Below, piece after piece: positions 8,180 to 18,155 of a DNA stretch of 61,341 bases; within the stretch, counting starts at the first letter, position 1, and every line of letters begins with the position of its first letter. Below the pieces are notes generated by a model that ran no database searches, was not told where the DNA came from, and saw only the letters and a list, made by a program, of their open reading frames with translations. Source of the DNA: JBBKWJ01 sp037968895 (GTDB taxonomy: Bacteria > Actinomycetota > Acidimicrobiia > Acidimicrobiales > SZUA-35); assembly GCA_037968895.1 (NCBI GenBank), contig JBBKWJ010000202.1:1-61341 (forward strand). Direction: 5' to 3'. Both the position numbers and the translations under genes were made by a program.

Positions 8180-9565
8180 CTAGCTGCAGATGGTCGCCGA
8201 ATCGAGCGACAGTAGGCCACCTTCACCCACAGCCCGAACGGCAACGCACGGCCGTTCGTCTGGACTGGCGGTGATGACGATCGGCGAGGCCGCACTTCGT
8301 TCCACCGAGCGATCCGTGTCGACGCGGATGATCTCGTAGTCGATCGCGCCGTCGACGGTTTCCCACGAAACCTCGAACCCGTCTTCGGTTGCGGTAATTT
8401 CTACGTTCCTTGGAGTTGCCGGAGCAGCGAAGAAGACGTCGTTTCCACCAGCCGTGGTTGAGGTAGGCGCGGTTCGAGCCTCGTCATCGGTTGAGTCTCG
8501 CAAGCCGAAAAAGCCGAGAAGGCCGACGAAGATGATAATTGCCACGCTGCCGACGAGAAGGCTGCGGTTCCGCTGTGAGAGGGCGCCAATAGGTTCTTCG
8601 GATTCGGCGACCTCTGGTGGAGCAATCGCGGGGTTCGCTCGCATGATGGTGGCTGACGTGGCGTCGTCATGCGTCTCGACAACTTGTTTCCGGGGTTTCG
8701 TGATGACGGGAGGCGTTGCGGTGACACTCCCAAGAGAGGCGAGAGCTTCGCCAAGCTCGGCCGCCGTCACTGGCCTGTCACTTGGATCCTTTGCCATTGC
8801 CGATGCAAGGATGACGCCGAGACCTCGACCGGGACCGTTGCGGTCAAAGACAGGTGCGGGCTGGATGAGGATACGACGAGCGACGTCGCCAATGGTCTCG
8901 CCCGGACCCCGGGGGAACGGCCTTTCGCCCGAGACTAGGTAGTACAAAGTTGCGGCGAGCGAATAGATATCGGACTGGGCCGAAGCGGTCCCGCCCTCGA
9001 TGAGTTCTGGCGGGGCGTAGTGCACCGTGAGCCCACTGTTCGAACGGGTCACTGTCCGGTCTTCCTCGAACGACGAGATCCCGAAGTCGCCAAGCACAAC
9101 GCCCGAGTATGTCGAGGTGAAGAGATTCTGTGGCTTGATGTCGCGGTGGATGATGCCGGCGCCGTGGGCAGCATCTAGTGCTCCGCACAGTTTCTGGCCG
9201 ACATCGATTGTTGTCGCTAGGTCAAGTGGCCCATGTTGTTTGACTCTCTCGCCAAGTGTCCCGTCCTCATAAAATTCCATGACGATGCATGGGCGACCCT
9301 CGGCGGAGAACGCAGCAGAGAAGACGGTCACGATGTTCGGGTGTCGACTGAGTGCACCCATCGCTCTGCATTCGCGTTCGAAGGCCTTCTGCTTTGCCGC
9401 AGTGTCGAGGCCCCCGTCAAGCAATTTGAGCGCAACCTCGCGCTCAAGGCCGGTTTGGCGTGCCCGATACACGCGACTGAACCCGCCCTCGCCGATCGGC
9501 TCAAGGTCGTGGTATCCGGAGACGATGACGTCTTGTGATGGGGTTTTTTGCTTCGGGCGCCGCAT
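8180..9565 (-). CDS. Membrane Ser/Thr protein kinase with extracellular Fn3-like domain (Pkb2-like)
   Basis: 461 residues. The cytoplasmic kinase domain has the glycine loop GEGGFSRVY (~26-33), catalytic Lys47 in VALKLL, HRDIKPQN (Asp142) and DFG (160-162), so it should be active. A linker of ~80 residues leads to one membrane helix at ~336-355 and a ~100-residue outside domain that looks like a single Fn3 fold with a Cys pair, instead of the PASTA repeats of PknB. I start it at 9565, where a GGGAG ribosome site sits 5-6 nt upstream. It is divergent from the giant Fn3 protein, 63 bp between starts, matching the pkb2/fn3 pairing of the bifidobacterial PFNA cluster. Likely targets are the FHA proteins of the locus. 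Confidence 0.9.
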   Translation of the reverse strand: MRRPKQKTPSQDVIVSGYHDLEPIGEGGFSRVYRARQTGLEREVALKLLDGGLDTAAKQKAFERECRAMGALSRHPNIVTVFSAAFSAEGRPCIVMEFYEDGTLGERVKQHGPLDLATTIDVGQKLCGALDAAHGAGIIHRDIKPQNLFTSTYSGVVLGDFGISSFEEDRTVTRSNSGLTVHYAPPELIEGGTASAQSDIYSLAATLYYLVSGERPFPRGPGETIGDVARRILIQPAPVFDRNGPGRGLGVILASAMAKDPSDRPVTAAELGEALASLGSVTATPPVITKPRKQVVETHDDATSATIMRANPAIAPPEVAESEEPIGALSQRNRSLLVGSVAIIIFVGLLGFFGLRDSTDDEARTAPTSTTAGGNDVFFAAPATPRNVEITATEDGFEVSWETVDGAIDYEIIRVDTDRSVERSAASPIVITASPDERPCVAVRAVGEGGLLSLDSATICS

Positions 9566-9628
9566 CACCACTCCCTGTCGGCACATTGCGCTCCGTTCTG
9601 AGCCGACGCGAAGAGTAAGGCGACCTTC

Positions 9629-12600
9629 TTGAACCAATTCAAACGGCGGAACATGCGATCCTGGCTAGCGCTCGGCCTCGTTGGCCTTTGTGTTGTCGGT
9701 GTCGTTGCCGCCGTGCTGCGTTCTGACGGTCGACCGGGCACCGAAGCTGCAATCAACGATGGCGGCGCATGGTTGCTCAACCGCGACGCAGGAGCTGTCG
9801 GCCACCTCAATCGCGAGGTTCTTGAGGTAACGGCCGCCGTTCGCATAACGACGAGCGGCGCCGACTTTGATATTGATCAGGGCGAGGGCGTCGTTCTTGT
9901 GCACGACCGAACCGACAGTCGTGTCCTTCTGCTTGATGAGCGAACCTATTCGCCCCGTGCCGAGTTTGTTGTTGGCGCCGACACGATGGTCAAGGCAATC
10001 GATGGGGGAGCGGTGCTGTATGAGACCGCTCCGCTGCGGGTGTGGTCGATGACAATTGACGAGCTCCTAGATGTAGCCGAGCTAGAGAGCACACCGCCAA
10101 CATTCCAAAGCGACAAGGCAGGAGCGGTTGGAATTGCGCAGAACGGTGACGTCGCCATCGTCGAGTATGACGACGACGGCGAGACGGCAACGCTGACCAA
10201 CGTGAGTGGTGGTGTCGCCGAACCCGAGCGTCAGACGCTGGCGCTTGGACCGGTTACTCAGCTCATCCCATTCAGCGGCGGCGCGTTGATCCTGAACGAC
10301 CACGACGTGCTGTCAGTCACCGACGACGGTTCGGCAACAATTCTTGAAGACGTCGCCGTGGTGCAGCAGGCGACGCGGGGGATGGGCGACCGGATTGCCT
10401 GGATCGCCGATTCAGGCCAGGTCATGGTGACATCGATCGAGACTGGCATCTTCGAGCCACAGGGTGCGGTGTCAGGGCAATCGTTTCTTGAGCCGATCTA
10501 TCACCAAGGCTGTGTGTTTACCGTTGCGTTGCAGCCTCGTGAGTTCGCGAAGTTCTGCGACGGGGCAGAGCTAGAGCGCGTCCCGCTTGATGGCACTGAA
10601 GGAGAACTTCGACTTCGGCTCGTCAACGGCTGGGTCTGGATAAACGACCTTACGACGGGTGGCGCATGGGTGACGAGTGGCGACTCGGAACTCACTCGAC
10701 TCGACGATTGGGGTTCCGCCCTCGCGGAGCAGGAAACGGACGACGCCGAGGCGACGGTGGAAGATGCCGGTTCCGACGCAGAGCAGAAGGAAAACCCCGA
10801 CTCAGATGACGCAGAGTTTGTCGAAGCCGACGAGCTCGACGAAGACAACGAAAACGAACCGCCCGTGGCCGTCGACGATGCGGCCGCCACCCGGTCAGAA
10901 CGCCCGATCTTGATCCCAGTGCTTGAGAACGACACTGACACCGATGGTGATGTGCTCTTCATCTCGTCGGTCGCAACCGACTCAGTCACGAACGCAATCG
11001 TTACGTTGCCGCCGGGTAGCGACGCTATTCAGATCGTGCCGGACGCTGGATTCATTGGCGCGGTTCAGTTCTCCTACACCGTGAGCGACGGCCGCGGAGG
11101 AGAAGCGAACGCAAACGTCACCGTCGACGTACTGTCGCAAAATGAGGCAGGGAACCAACCGCCAGTAGCTAAGACTGACATCGCGGCGGCGAGGGCTGGC
11201 TCCCCGGTCTCGCTCAATGTGCTCGACAACGACACTGACCCTGAAGGCGACACCCTGATTCTTCTGGGCGTCGAAGGCCCATCTGGAGTTGTCTCGAGCG
11301 ACCCGAGTGGGCAGATCACTTTCACTCCAGACACCACCGGCGATGACGGCATCATCGATCTCACTTATGTTGTCGAAGATGATTACGGCGCAACGGCAGA
11401 GGGCCGGGTGCGTGTGCGGGTCCGAATCGCCGACTCGAACAACCCGCCTGATGCACGGAATGACCTTGTAATCACCAACGTCGGCAGCTCCGCTCGAGTC
11501 AACGTGCTCGACAACGACAATGATCCAGACGACGACCCGATGTATGTGGCGAAGCAACCCGAGGTGAAGGGTGTGCCAGCTGGAGTCAGCGCCGACGACC
11601 TAGTTGACGTGCGATTAACGCCAGATGGTGATTTTTCGTTTAACCCTCCCGTCGCGGGAACCTACCGGTTTGAATATCTGATATCTGACGGTCAGAACAA
11701 CGACCGGGCCCAGATCAGGATCGAAGCCCAAGTTGCTGAAGCCGATCAACCTCCAGTCGCGGTGCGAGACGATGTCGCCATCCCGATTGGCGGCACTCGC
11801 ATGGTCTACGTGCTCGACAACGATCGAGACCCGAATGGTGATGTCGTTGGCATCGTCGAGTGGGACGAGGCCGAGGGGCTTCAGATTCGCGAGGTCCCTG
11901 GCGTCGGGTTCGCCGTTACGGTCGAGGTTGGTGCGCCAAGTCGAGTTCCGTTCCGTTACGCGATTAGTGATGGGAAGAACGAGGCAGTCTCAGCCATGGT
12001 GATTGTCGCTGTCGCCGATGTTTCGGCGTCGAACCAGCCGCCACAGCTCGCACCTGACTCGTTTGAGGTTCGGGCTGGTCGAACAAGCCGGCTTCCTGTG
12101 TTGCTCAACGACCACGACCCCGAAGGGGGATCCCTTGAGATCGTACGCGTCCCTGAGCTGCTGACTGAAGACTCAGACTTCGCGATCGGTCCGCTTGGCC
12201 AGACGATCGAGCTCACCGTTCCAGCCGGCCAAGTACGCGGTTTCACGTTTGGCTACGACGTTGCCGACGTCGACGACTCGACTTCAGCAACGACCGTCGA
12301 TGTGAGAATCATCAATCCAAGCGAACCGAACCGACCTCCAATTGCTCGTGTCGACGTCGGCCGCACAGTTGAAAATCTTGCCTTGGCGATTGATGTGTTG
12401 CTCAACGACTCTGACCCTGATTCGGACTTCATCCAAGTCGAGAGCATCTCGCAACAGCCAGCCTTCGGCGCGGTTGCACTCGAAGATGATGGACGTGTCG
12501 TCTACACCCCCGTTTCCGGCTTCACCGGGACAGACAGATTCTCGTACGTCGTCATTGACACCGAAGGCGGCCGCTCGATCGGCGAGGTCGAGATTGGCGT

Positions 12601-15600
12601 GATGCCCCGCCCGTTAACGAACCGAGCGCCAAAGGCCAACCCCGATCAGTTCGCCGTGCAGGCGGGCGAACCGGCCGTGACATTCGACGCGTTGAGCAAT
12701 GACGTTGACCCCGATGGTGATCCGCTGACGATCGTCGAGGTCGGCGGCGCAAGCGTCGGAACCGTATCTACCGACGGTGGTGTCGTCACCTACGTGCCGC
12801 CGTCGCCCGAAGCACTCGGCCCCGATGCAGAGACCGAGATTTCGGTGTATTACCAGATTTCGGATGGGGCTGGACATACAGATGAATCGGTCATCACCAT
12901 TCGCGTCCAGGCGACGCCCGAACCGATTCCGCCGGTTGCGAACGACGACCAAGCTGGTCCAGTCGTTGCCCGAACCACTGTGCTCGTGCCCGTGCTTCTC
13001 AATGACTCGGACCCTGACGGCAACGGTGCTGCGCTCCGACTCTCGAGTAGCGATTCCGCTGTCTCGGTTGTCGGTGAAAGCCTGCAGATTGTGGCCGGAG
13101 TCGATTCCAGCCAACACGTCTACACCGTGACCGATACAGACGGCCTCACTGACACTGCGACTGTCACGCTCTTCGTTGTCGACAATCAAGCTCCTGTTCT
13201 GACCCCGCTGGTAACGCAGACAGCCTTCGGCCAGCCGCTCGCCATCAAGCTGGATACGCAGGCGTCCGACGTCGACCAAGATCCGCTGTTCTTTGTGTGC
13301 TGTGATTCGCCCCAGGGTGGCTCCGTCGCGATCGATTCGAGTAGTAGGGACACCCTTTCGGTGACCTTCACGCCGAATGATGGCTTTAGCGGCGAAGCGA
13401 GTTTTTCCTACTCTGCGGATGATCAGCAGGGCCACCTCGTGAGCGGCTCGGTCACTGTCGTCGTGCTGCCACCGGACAACCGCCCACCGGTGATCGCCAA
13501 TACAGGTGCGGTTAATGTTGAAGCGGGAACGATCGTCCCATTCGACCTTTCGACGCTGGTTACCGACCCTGACGCCGGCGACACGTTCTCCTTCGAGATC
13601 ACCGGCACAACAGGCATTGTCCCCGTCACTCGGTCCGGCTCTGTGCTTTCGATCGACGCCCCGCTCACATCCGCTGGTCAAGTGTCGACGGTGACGTTCG
13701 CGGTGACCGATGCCGCGGGTGCACGAGCGACGGGTGACGTAGTCGTGACAATCGTGCCGACATCGCACCCAAAGCCGACGGCGGTCGCCGACACTGTGCA
13801 AACAAACCAAGGTCTCGCGGTCCCAATCAACCTGACGGCGAACGACATTGATCCTGTTGGCCGAGGCCTCACCGTCACCCAAGTCGGGGCAACGCCCGCT
13901 GGGACCTACTCGGCGTCGACGCCAGGCTCAATCTTGTTTCAGCCAGCCCCTACCTTCTTCGGCACGGCAACCTTTACGTACACCATTGGCGACGCCACAA
14001 ACGATGTGTCGCGTCAGTCGGTTGGCCAAGTCACGCTCGACATCATTGGCCGGCCTGGTCAGCCGCAGGCCCCAACGGCAACGGCCAACAATGCGGTTGC
14101 CGCTGTGACCTGGACGGCCCCGGCCGCCAACGGTGCCGCAATCGATGCGTACCGCATCGAGATCAGGGATCTGACAGGAGGTTCGACGGTTGAGGTCGAT
14201 CTTGGTGTGCAGAACAGCCACGTCGCATCAGGCCTAGTCAATGGTCGCGAATACGCGTTCCGGCTCCAGGCGAGGAACAGCGCAGGGTGGGGAGACTACG
14301 GCCCCTGGAGTGCGGCGGTCCGCCCCAACACGATTCCCGGCCGGCCCGCTTCGCCGACTGTTACCTTCGCCGATGGACAACTCAATGTGAACTGGGCGCC
14401 ACCGGTAAACGACGGGTCGGCGCTCACCGAGTACAAGCTGGAGATCGGTGGCGGTTCGTCAGCCATCGTCAGCCTCCCGCCGTCCGGTACCTCTTACGCG
14501 TGGACTGGTCTAAGCAACGGTGTGGAATATCAGTTCCGTGTGGTCGCCACGAATATTGCCGGTGACTCCACCGCGTCGGGCTGGTCGACTTCCGAACATC
14601 CGCTTGGTGCACCGCTGGCACCTACTGCCCCAGTCGCCCAGCGGGGAAACCAATTCCTCGACATCAACTGGACACCACCCTCCAATAACGGCGACCCCAT
14701 CGCTACCTATCAGGTTGAGGTCGAAGGCGGCGCAGTCGTGACCGTCACCGGTGGCGGAACAACGAACTATCGCTGGGCCCAGTTGGTTAACGGCGTGGAG
14801 TACCGATTCCGAGTTCGAGCTGCCAACCGAGCACCCGCACCCGGCAGTTGGAGTGCATGGTCGACTCCGGTGAAACCGTGTGCCGTGCCGAACGCAGCAG
14901 GAGCGCCCGGGGCCATTCGAGGCGACCGTCAGGCCACGATTTCTTGGTCGGCGCCGAACAACCAGGGTTGCGCCATATCTGGCTACAACATCCGGGCCAA
15001 CGGGGGAGCGGTTCAGTCAGTAGGGGGCGGCTCACTTTCCCATACATTCACGAGCCTGACGAACGGCACTGGATACACATTTGAGGTGCAGGCGGTCAAC
15101 GAAGAAGGCGTCGGACCGTGGAGCGCGGTGTCGGCATCTGTGGTGCCAGCGGGCCCTCCAACCGCACCAACTATCTCGAGTGTCACGGCGAGTGGCGTTG
15201 GCCAGCTCACCGCGGCGTGGGGCGGAGCAAGTCCTAATGGTGATGCCATCTCGTCATATAACTATCGCCTCAATGGCGGCAGCGCGGTAAGCGTCGTCGG
15301 GACGAGCGTGGTTCGATCCGGACTCAACAACTCAACTGCCTACTCGTTCCAGGTGCAGGCCTGCAATGCAGTTGGCTGCGGCGCGTGGAGCGGTTCAGCA
15401 GGTGCGACAACGTGGGGTCCGCCCGGCGCGCCAGCATCGATTAGCTTGACCCCGAGCGACCGCGCCGTTTCGTTGTTCTGGGCGAATCCGACGAGCGACG
15501 GAGGCCAACCAATCACGAGTTGGCAGCTCATCGAGCCGAATGCACCTTCCTTAAGCGGCTTGAATTCGCGGGTCTACAGCGGTCTCACGAACGGCACGAC

Positions 15601-15961
15601 CTACACCGTTCAGGTTAGGGCATGCAACGTTGTCGGCTGCGGCCCGTATGCCTCCGCATCGGCAACCCCAGTCGCTCCACCGCCCTGGGTCACCGTTTCT
15701 GTCGGGCGCCAGTACGCCGGTGGTCCAAACTGCCCATCGGGAGACTGTCAATGGATCCAGGTCACCGCTGCGAACTTAACGCCGAACAAATCGATCCAGA
15801 TTCAGTGTCATTCGAGTGGGGCCGGTCTCTTCGTGACTTACACACGGACGGTCGCCAGCGACGGATCCCTTTCTACTGACGGCTGTTTCTTTGGCAACGC
15901 GGGACAGACGGTGTGGGTCTTCGCCGACGGGGTGCGGTCAAATACCTTTACTTGGCCTTAG
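9629..15961 (+). CDS. Giant surface protein: propeller-like region, 11 Ig/cadherin-like repeats, 6 Fn3 domains
   Basis: 2110 residues. An N-terminal membrane anchor or signal (~10-30) is followed by a beta-rich, possibly propeller-like region to ~360 and a very acidic linker (~365-410). Then come 11 Ig/cadherin-like repeats, each opening like PPVAVDD and containing VLxNDxDPDGD (a likely calcium site), up to ~1470. Six Fn3 domains (~1479-2016) precede a Cys-containing C-terminal domain of ~95 residues. There is no LPXTG or C-terminal anchor, so it is presumably held by its N-terminus. The start is a TTG with AAGG 8 nt upstream; ATG 9653 is an alternative. The organisation corresponds to the fn3 gene of PFNA-type clusters. 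A role in adhesion or envelope sensing is inferred. Confidence 0.85.
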   Translation: MNQFKRRNMRSWLALGLVGLCVVGVVAAVLRSDGRPGTEAAINDGGAWLLNRDAGAVGHLNREVLEVTAAVRITTSGADFDIDQGEGVVLVHDRTDSRVLLLDERTYSPRAEFVVGADTMVKAIDGGAVLYETAPLRVWSMTIDELLDVAELESTPPTFQSDKAGAVGIAQNGDVAIVEYDDDGETATLTNVSGGVAEPERQTLALGPVTQLIPFSGGALILNDHDVLSVTDDGSATILEDVAVVQQATRGMGDRIAWIADSGQVMVTSIETGIFEPQGAVSGQSFLEPIYHQGCVFTVALQPREFAKFCDGAELERVPLDGTEGELRLRLVNGWVWINDLTTGGAWVTSGDSELTRLDDWGSALAEQETDDAEATVEDAGSDAEQKENPDSDDAEFVEADELDEDNENEPPVAVDDAAATRSERPILIPVLENDTDTDGDVLFISSVATDSVTNAIVTLPPGSDAIQIVPDAGFIGAVQFSYTVSDGRGGEANANVTVDVLSQNEAGNQPPVAKTDIAAARAGSPVSLNVLDNDTDPEGDTLILLGVEGPSGVVSSDPSGQITFTPDTTGDDGIIDLTYVVEDDYGATAEGRVRVRVRIADSNNPPDARNDLVITNVGSSARVNVLDNDNDPDDDPMYVAKQPEVKGVPAGVSADDLVDVRLTPDGDFSFNPPVAGTYRFEYLISDGQNNDRAQIRIEAQVAEADQPPVAVRDDVAIPIGGTRMVYVLDNDRDPNGDVVGIVEWDEAEGLQIREVPGVGFAVTVEVGAPSRVPFRYAISDGKNEAVSAMVIVAVADVSASNQPPQLAPDSFEVRAGRTSRLPVLLNDHDPEGGSLEIVRVPELLTEDSDFAIGPLGQTIELTVPAGQVRGFTFGYDVADVDDSTSATTVDVRIINPSEPNRPPIARVDVGRTVENLALAIDVLLNDSDPDSDFIQVESISQQPAFGAVALEDDGRVVYTPVSGFTGTDRFSYVVIDTEGGRSIGEVEIGVMPRPLTNRAPKANPDQFAVQAGEPAVTFDALSNDVDPDGDPLTIVEVGGASVGTVSTDGGVVTYVPPSPEALGPDAETEISVYYQISDGAGHTDESVITIRVQATPEPIPPVANDDQAGPVVARTTVLVPVLLNDSDPDGNGAALRLSSSDSAVSVVGESLQIVAGVDSSQHVYTVTDTDGLTDTATVTLFVVDNQAPVLTPLVTQTAFGQPLAIKLDTQASDVDQDPLFFVCCDSPQGGSVAIDSSSRDTLSVTFTPNDGFSGEASFSYSADDQQGHLVSGSVTVVVLPPDNRPPVIANTGAVNVEAGTIVPFDLSTLVTDPDAGDTFSFEITGTTGIVPVTRSGSVLSIDAPLTSAGQVSTVTFAVTDAAGARATGDVVVTIVPTSHPKPTAVADTVQTNQGLAVPINLTANDIDPVGRGLTVTQVGATPAGTYSASTPGSILFQPAPTFFGTATFTYTIGDATNDVSRQSVGQVTLDIIGRPGQPQAPTATANNAVAAVTWTAPAANGAAIDAYRIEIRDLTGGSTVEVDLGVQNSHVASGLVNGREYAFRLQARNSAGWGDYGPWSAAVRPNTIPGRPASPTVTFADGQLNVNWAPPVNDGSALTEYKLEIGGGSSAIVSLPPSGTSYAWTGLSNGVEYQFRVVATNIAGDSTASGWSTSEHPLGAPLAPTAPVAQRGNQFLDINWTPPSNNGDPIATYQVEVEGGAVVTVTGGGTTNYRWAQLVNGVEYRFRVRAANRAPAPGSWSAWSTPVKPCAVPNAAGAPGAIRGDRQATISWSAPNNQGCAISGYNIRANGGAVQSVGGGSLSHTFTSLTNGTGYTFEVQAVNEEGVGPWSAVSASVVPAGPPTAPTISSVTASGVGQLTAAWGGASPNGDAISSYNYRLNGGSAVSVVGTSVVRSGLNNSTAYSFQVQACNAVGCGAWSGSAGATTWGPPGAPASISLTPSDRAVSLFWANPTSDGGQPITSWQLIEPNAPSLSGLNSRVYSGLTNGTTYTVQVRACNVVGCGPYASASATPVAPPPWVTVSVGRQYAGGPNCPSGDCQWIQVTAANLTPNKSIQIQCHSSGAGLFVTYTRTVASDGSLSTDGCFFGNAGQTVWVFADGVRSNTFTWP

Positions 15962-16017
15962 GGTGCCCCGCTTTGGTGCCGATAGCACTGCAAAGCGACT
16001 GACTTTGAGGTGCGACG

Positions 16018-16989
16018 ATGGGCCATATCACGGCAAACGAGGCTGAAGCATTCAGCCGCCAGTTCAATGAGGTGCTCGGCGAGATCGGGCGGGTTGTTCG
16101 GGGCAAGGAGAACCACATAGCGATGGCGCTGGTTTGCCTGTTCGCCGAAGGCCATCTTCTTATCGAGGATGTGCCTGGCACTGGCAAGACCGTGCTGGCC
16201 AAGTCAATGGCCAATGTATTGGACGGTAGTTGGAGTCGAATTCAGTTCACTCCTGATTTACTGCCCGCTGACGTCACTGGCGGACTTGTATACAGCCAGA
16301 AGAACGGCGAATTTGAGCTGAGAAAGGGCCCAATCTTCGCAAACATAGTGCTCGCCGATGAGATCAACCGTGCGTCACCGAAGACCCAGTCAGCGCTGCT
16401 CGAAGTTATGGAAGAGCGCCAGGTCACCATTGGAAATGCAACCAATCCAGTGCCGCGCCCGTTCATCGTAATCGCCACCCAGAACCCGGTGGAGCAGGCG
16501 GGAACTTACCGTCTTCCAGAGGCTCAGCTCGATCGCTTTCTTATGAGGCTTTCGCTTGGCTACCCCGACTTCACCGCTGAAACTTCGGTCCTGGAGAATG
16601 CGGCGAGCGGAATTGACTCGTCGACTGTTGATCAGGTGCTTTCGACAAAGGCCGTGGCATCGATGATTTCGCTTGCCGCACAAGTGCCAGTGGCGAACGA
16701 GATAAACGAGTACATCGTGCGCTTGTGTGCAGCTAGCCGCGTGCTAAGCCAAGTACGGCTCGGCGTGTCGACTCGCGGCGCAGTTGCCATGATGCGGGCA
16801 GTGCGTGCGCTCGCGATTTCGCAGGGTCGGGACTTTGTTAACGCCGACGACGTGAAGACCGTGGCCCCGAGCGTGATGAGTCACCGATTGCTACTTACGC
16901 CAGAGTCTGAGCTCAAGCGTGTGAGCTCCGATGATCTCGTCAATGAGTTGCTTGAGATGGTGGAAGCACCGACCGCGGTGCGGGTCTAG
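16018..16989 (+). CDS. MoxR-family AAA+ ATPase (right arm)
   Basis: 323 residues with Walker A at ~50-58 (EDVPGTGKT), Walker B IVLADEINRASPKTQ, the EERQVTIGN segment, sensor ATQNPVEQAGTYRLPEAQLDRF and the lid motif GVSTRGAVAM. Compared with the left-arm MoxR it has the more canonical sequence (NPVEQAGTY rather than NPIEYEGTY), so the two are diverged paralogues. It is followed 5 bp later by a DUF58 gene and lies 56 bp after the giant surface protein. In PFNA clusters this position is the aaa-atp gene. Inferred function: ATP-dependent assembly factor for the membrane proteins of the locus. Confidence 0.92.
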   Translation: MGHITANEAEAFSRQFNEVLGEIGRVVRGKENHIAMALVCLFAEGHLLIEDVPGTGKTVLAKSMANVLDGSWSRIQFTPDLLPADVTGGLVYSQKNGEFELRKGPIFANIVLADEINRASPKTQSALLEVMEERQVTIGNATNPVPRPFIVIATQNPVEQAGTYRLPEAQLDRFLMRLSLGYPDFTAETSVLENAASGIDSSTVDQVLSTKAVASMISLAAQVPVANEINEYIVRLCAASRVLSQVRLGVSTRGAVAMMRAVRALAISQGRDFVNADDVKTVAPSVMSHRLLLTPESELKRVSSDDLVNELLEMVEAPTAVRV

Positions 16990-16994
16990 TCAGA

Positions 16995-18140
16995 ATGCCG
17001 TTTACCAAGACCGGTGCAGCAGTGCTGATACTTGGTATTGCCGCGTATGTGGCCGGATGGTGGTTTGGCTGGATTGAACTGATGGTGTTGTCGTGCGGGT
17101 GCCTCGTTGGGCTGCTTCTCGCCACGCCGTTTATCATCGGTCGCCAACGACTCACGGTCGAACGCACTGTTTCACCGACGAAGGTTGAAGTCGGGACTCC
17201 GGCGCTCGCAACCATTCGAGTTGAAAACCCGACCCGATCGCCGATCGTGTGGCGCGTGATTCAAGAACGGGTTGGATCTCAGATCTTCCCGATCGAGATT
17301 GATGGCCTCGGTCCCGGCGGTTCTCTTGAACGCGTCCTGAACCTTCCGACCGGCCGTCGGGGCCGAATCATGATCGGGCCATCGGTCATTTCTCGGGCGG
17401 ACCCGCTCGGCCTCATGCGCCGTGACGTTGTTCAGACTGGCCAGGACGAATTGTGGGTGCAACCACGAGTTGTGCCAACGATGCCTGCTCCGATCGGTTT
17501 CGCGAAAGACCTCGAAGGCCCAACGAACGACACCTCGCCCGCAGGCGACGTGTCGTTTCATACGCTGCGTGAATACAGCGTCGGAGACGATCCTCGCCAT
17601 GTGCACTGGCTGTCGACCGCCCGCACGGGCAACTTGATGGTGAAGCACTACGTCGACAACCGTCGCCCCCATCTCACTGTGGTGCTCGACGACGCTCTTG
17701 GCTCGTATTCTGACGACGAATTTGAGGTCGCCGTAGATGTCGCCGCGTCACTCGGTGTGAACGGCCTTCTCAACGAACAACCGATCTCGATTTACCATGG
17801 GACCGAGCTGCTTCTGTCTGAGCGTAGGGCGCTTGGGCCATCGGATCTGCTTGACGCGCTGACTCTTGTCGAAACGAGGCAAGGCTCGTCGCTCGATGCC
17901 ACTTGCTCCTTTGCACTCGATCACGAACCGGAAACTTCGGTGTTGGTCGTCGTGACAGGGGCGCTTGACACTGGCCAGCTGCTTAGGCTCGTCGAGCAGG
18001 CGAAGCGTCGGGCCCACGTCATGTTGGTCAGGGTGTGGCCAACGTCCGAGATGGATCCAGTCAACCTTCCAGGGGCCACCTTGCTCGATGTCGACGACGT
18101 CACGCGATTCGGTGTTGTCTGGAACCAGGCAATGCGATGA
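16995..18140 (+). CDS. DUF58 domain protein (right arm)
   Basis: 381 residues. Two N-terminal membrane helices (~8-45) precede a beta-rich domain, then the DUF58 core TLREYSVGDDPRHVHWLSTARTG followed by LMVKHYVDN and a VWA-like strand HLTVVLDDALG. This is the more canonical of the two DUF58 proteins in the window. It lies between MoxR (5 bp before) and the TgpA-like gene (30 bp after). Its last codons lie inside a 17-bp tandem duplication that also covers the spacer. Likely partner of the adjacent MoxR at the membrane. Confidence 0.88.
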   Translation: MPFTKTGAAVLILGIAAYVAGWWFGWIELMVLSCGCLVGLLLATPFIIGRQRLTVERTVSPTKVEVGTPALATIRVENPTRSPIVWRVIQERVGSQIFPIEIDGLGPGGSLERVLNLPTGRRGRIMIGPSVISRADPLGLMRRDVVQTGQDELWVQPRVVPTMPAPIGFAKDLEGPTNDTSPAGDVSFHTLREYSVGDDPRHVHWLSTARTGNLMVKHYVDNRRPHLTVVLDDALGSYSDDEFEVAVDVAASLGVNGLLNEQPISIYHGTELLLSERRALGPSDLLDALTLVETRQGSSLDATCSFALDHEPETSVLVVVTGALDTGQLLRLVEQAKRRAHVMLVRVWPTSEMDPVNLPGATLLDVDDVTRFGVVWNQAMR

Positions 18141-18155
18141 ACCAGGCAATGCGAT
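18122..18155 (+). repeat. 17-bp tandem duplication at the DUF58/TgpA junction
   Basis: The unit GAACCAGGCAATGCGAT occurs twice back to back (18122-18138 and 18139-18155), followed by a degenerate third partial copy running into the next start codon. The duplication places an extra ATG-containing unit in the intergenic spacer. It probably arose by slippage. Confidence 0.7.

Noticed and set aside
12614..13882. 422-codon open frame on the minus strand
   Set aside because: It lies wholly inside the giant surface protein gene, is rich in Arg/His as expected for an antisense shadow of a high-GC gene, and shows no domain.
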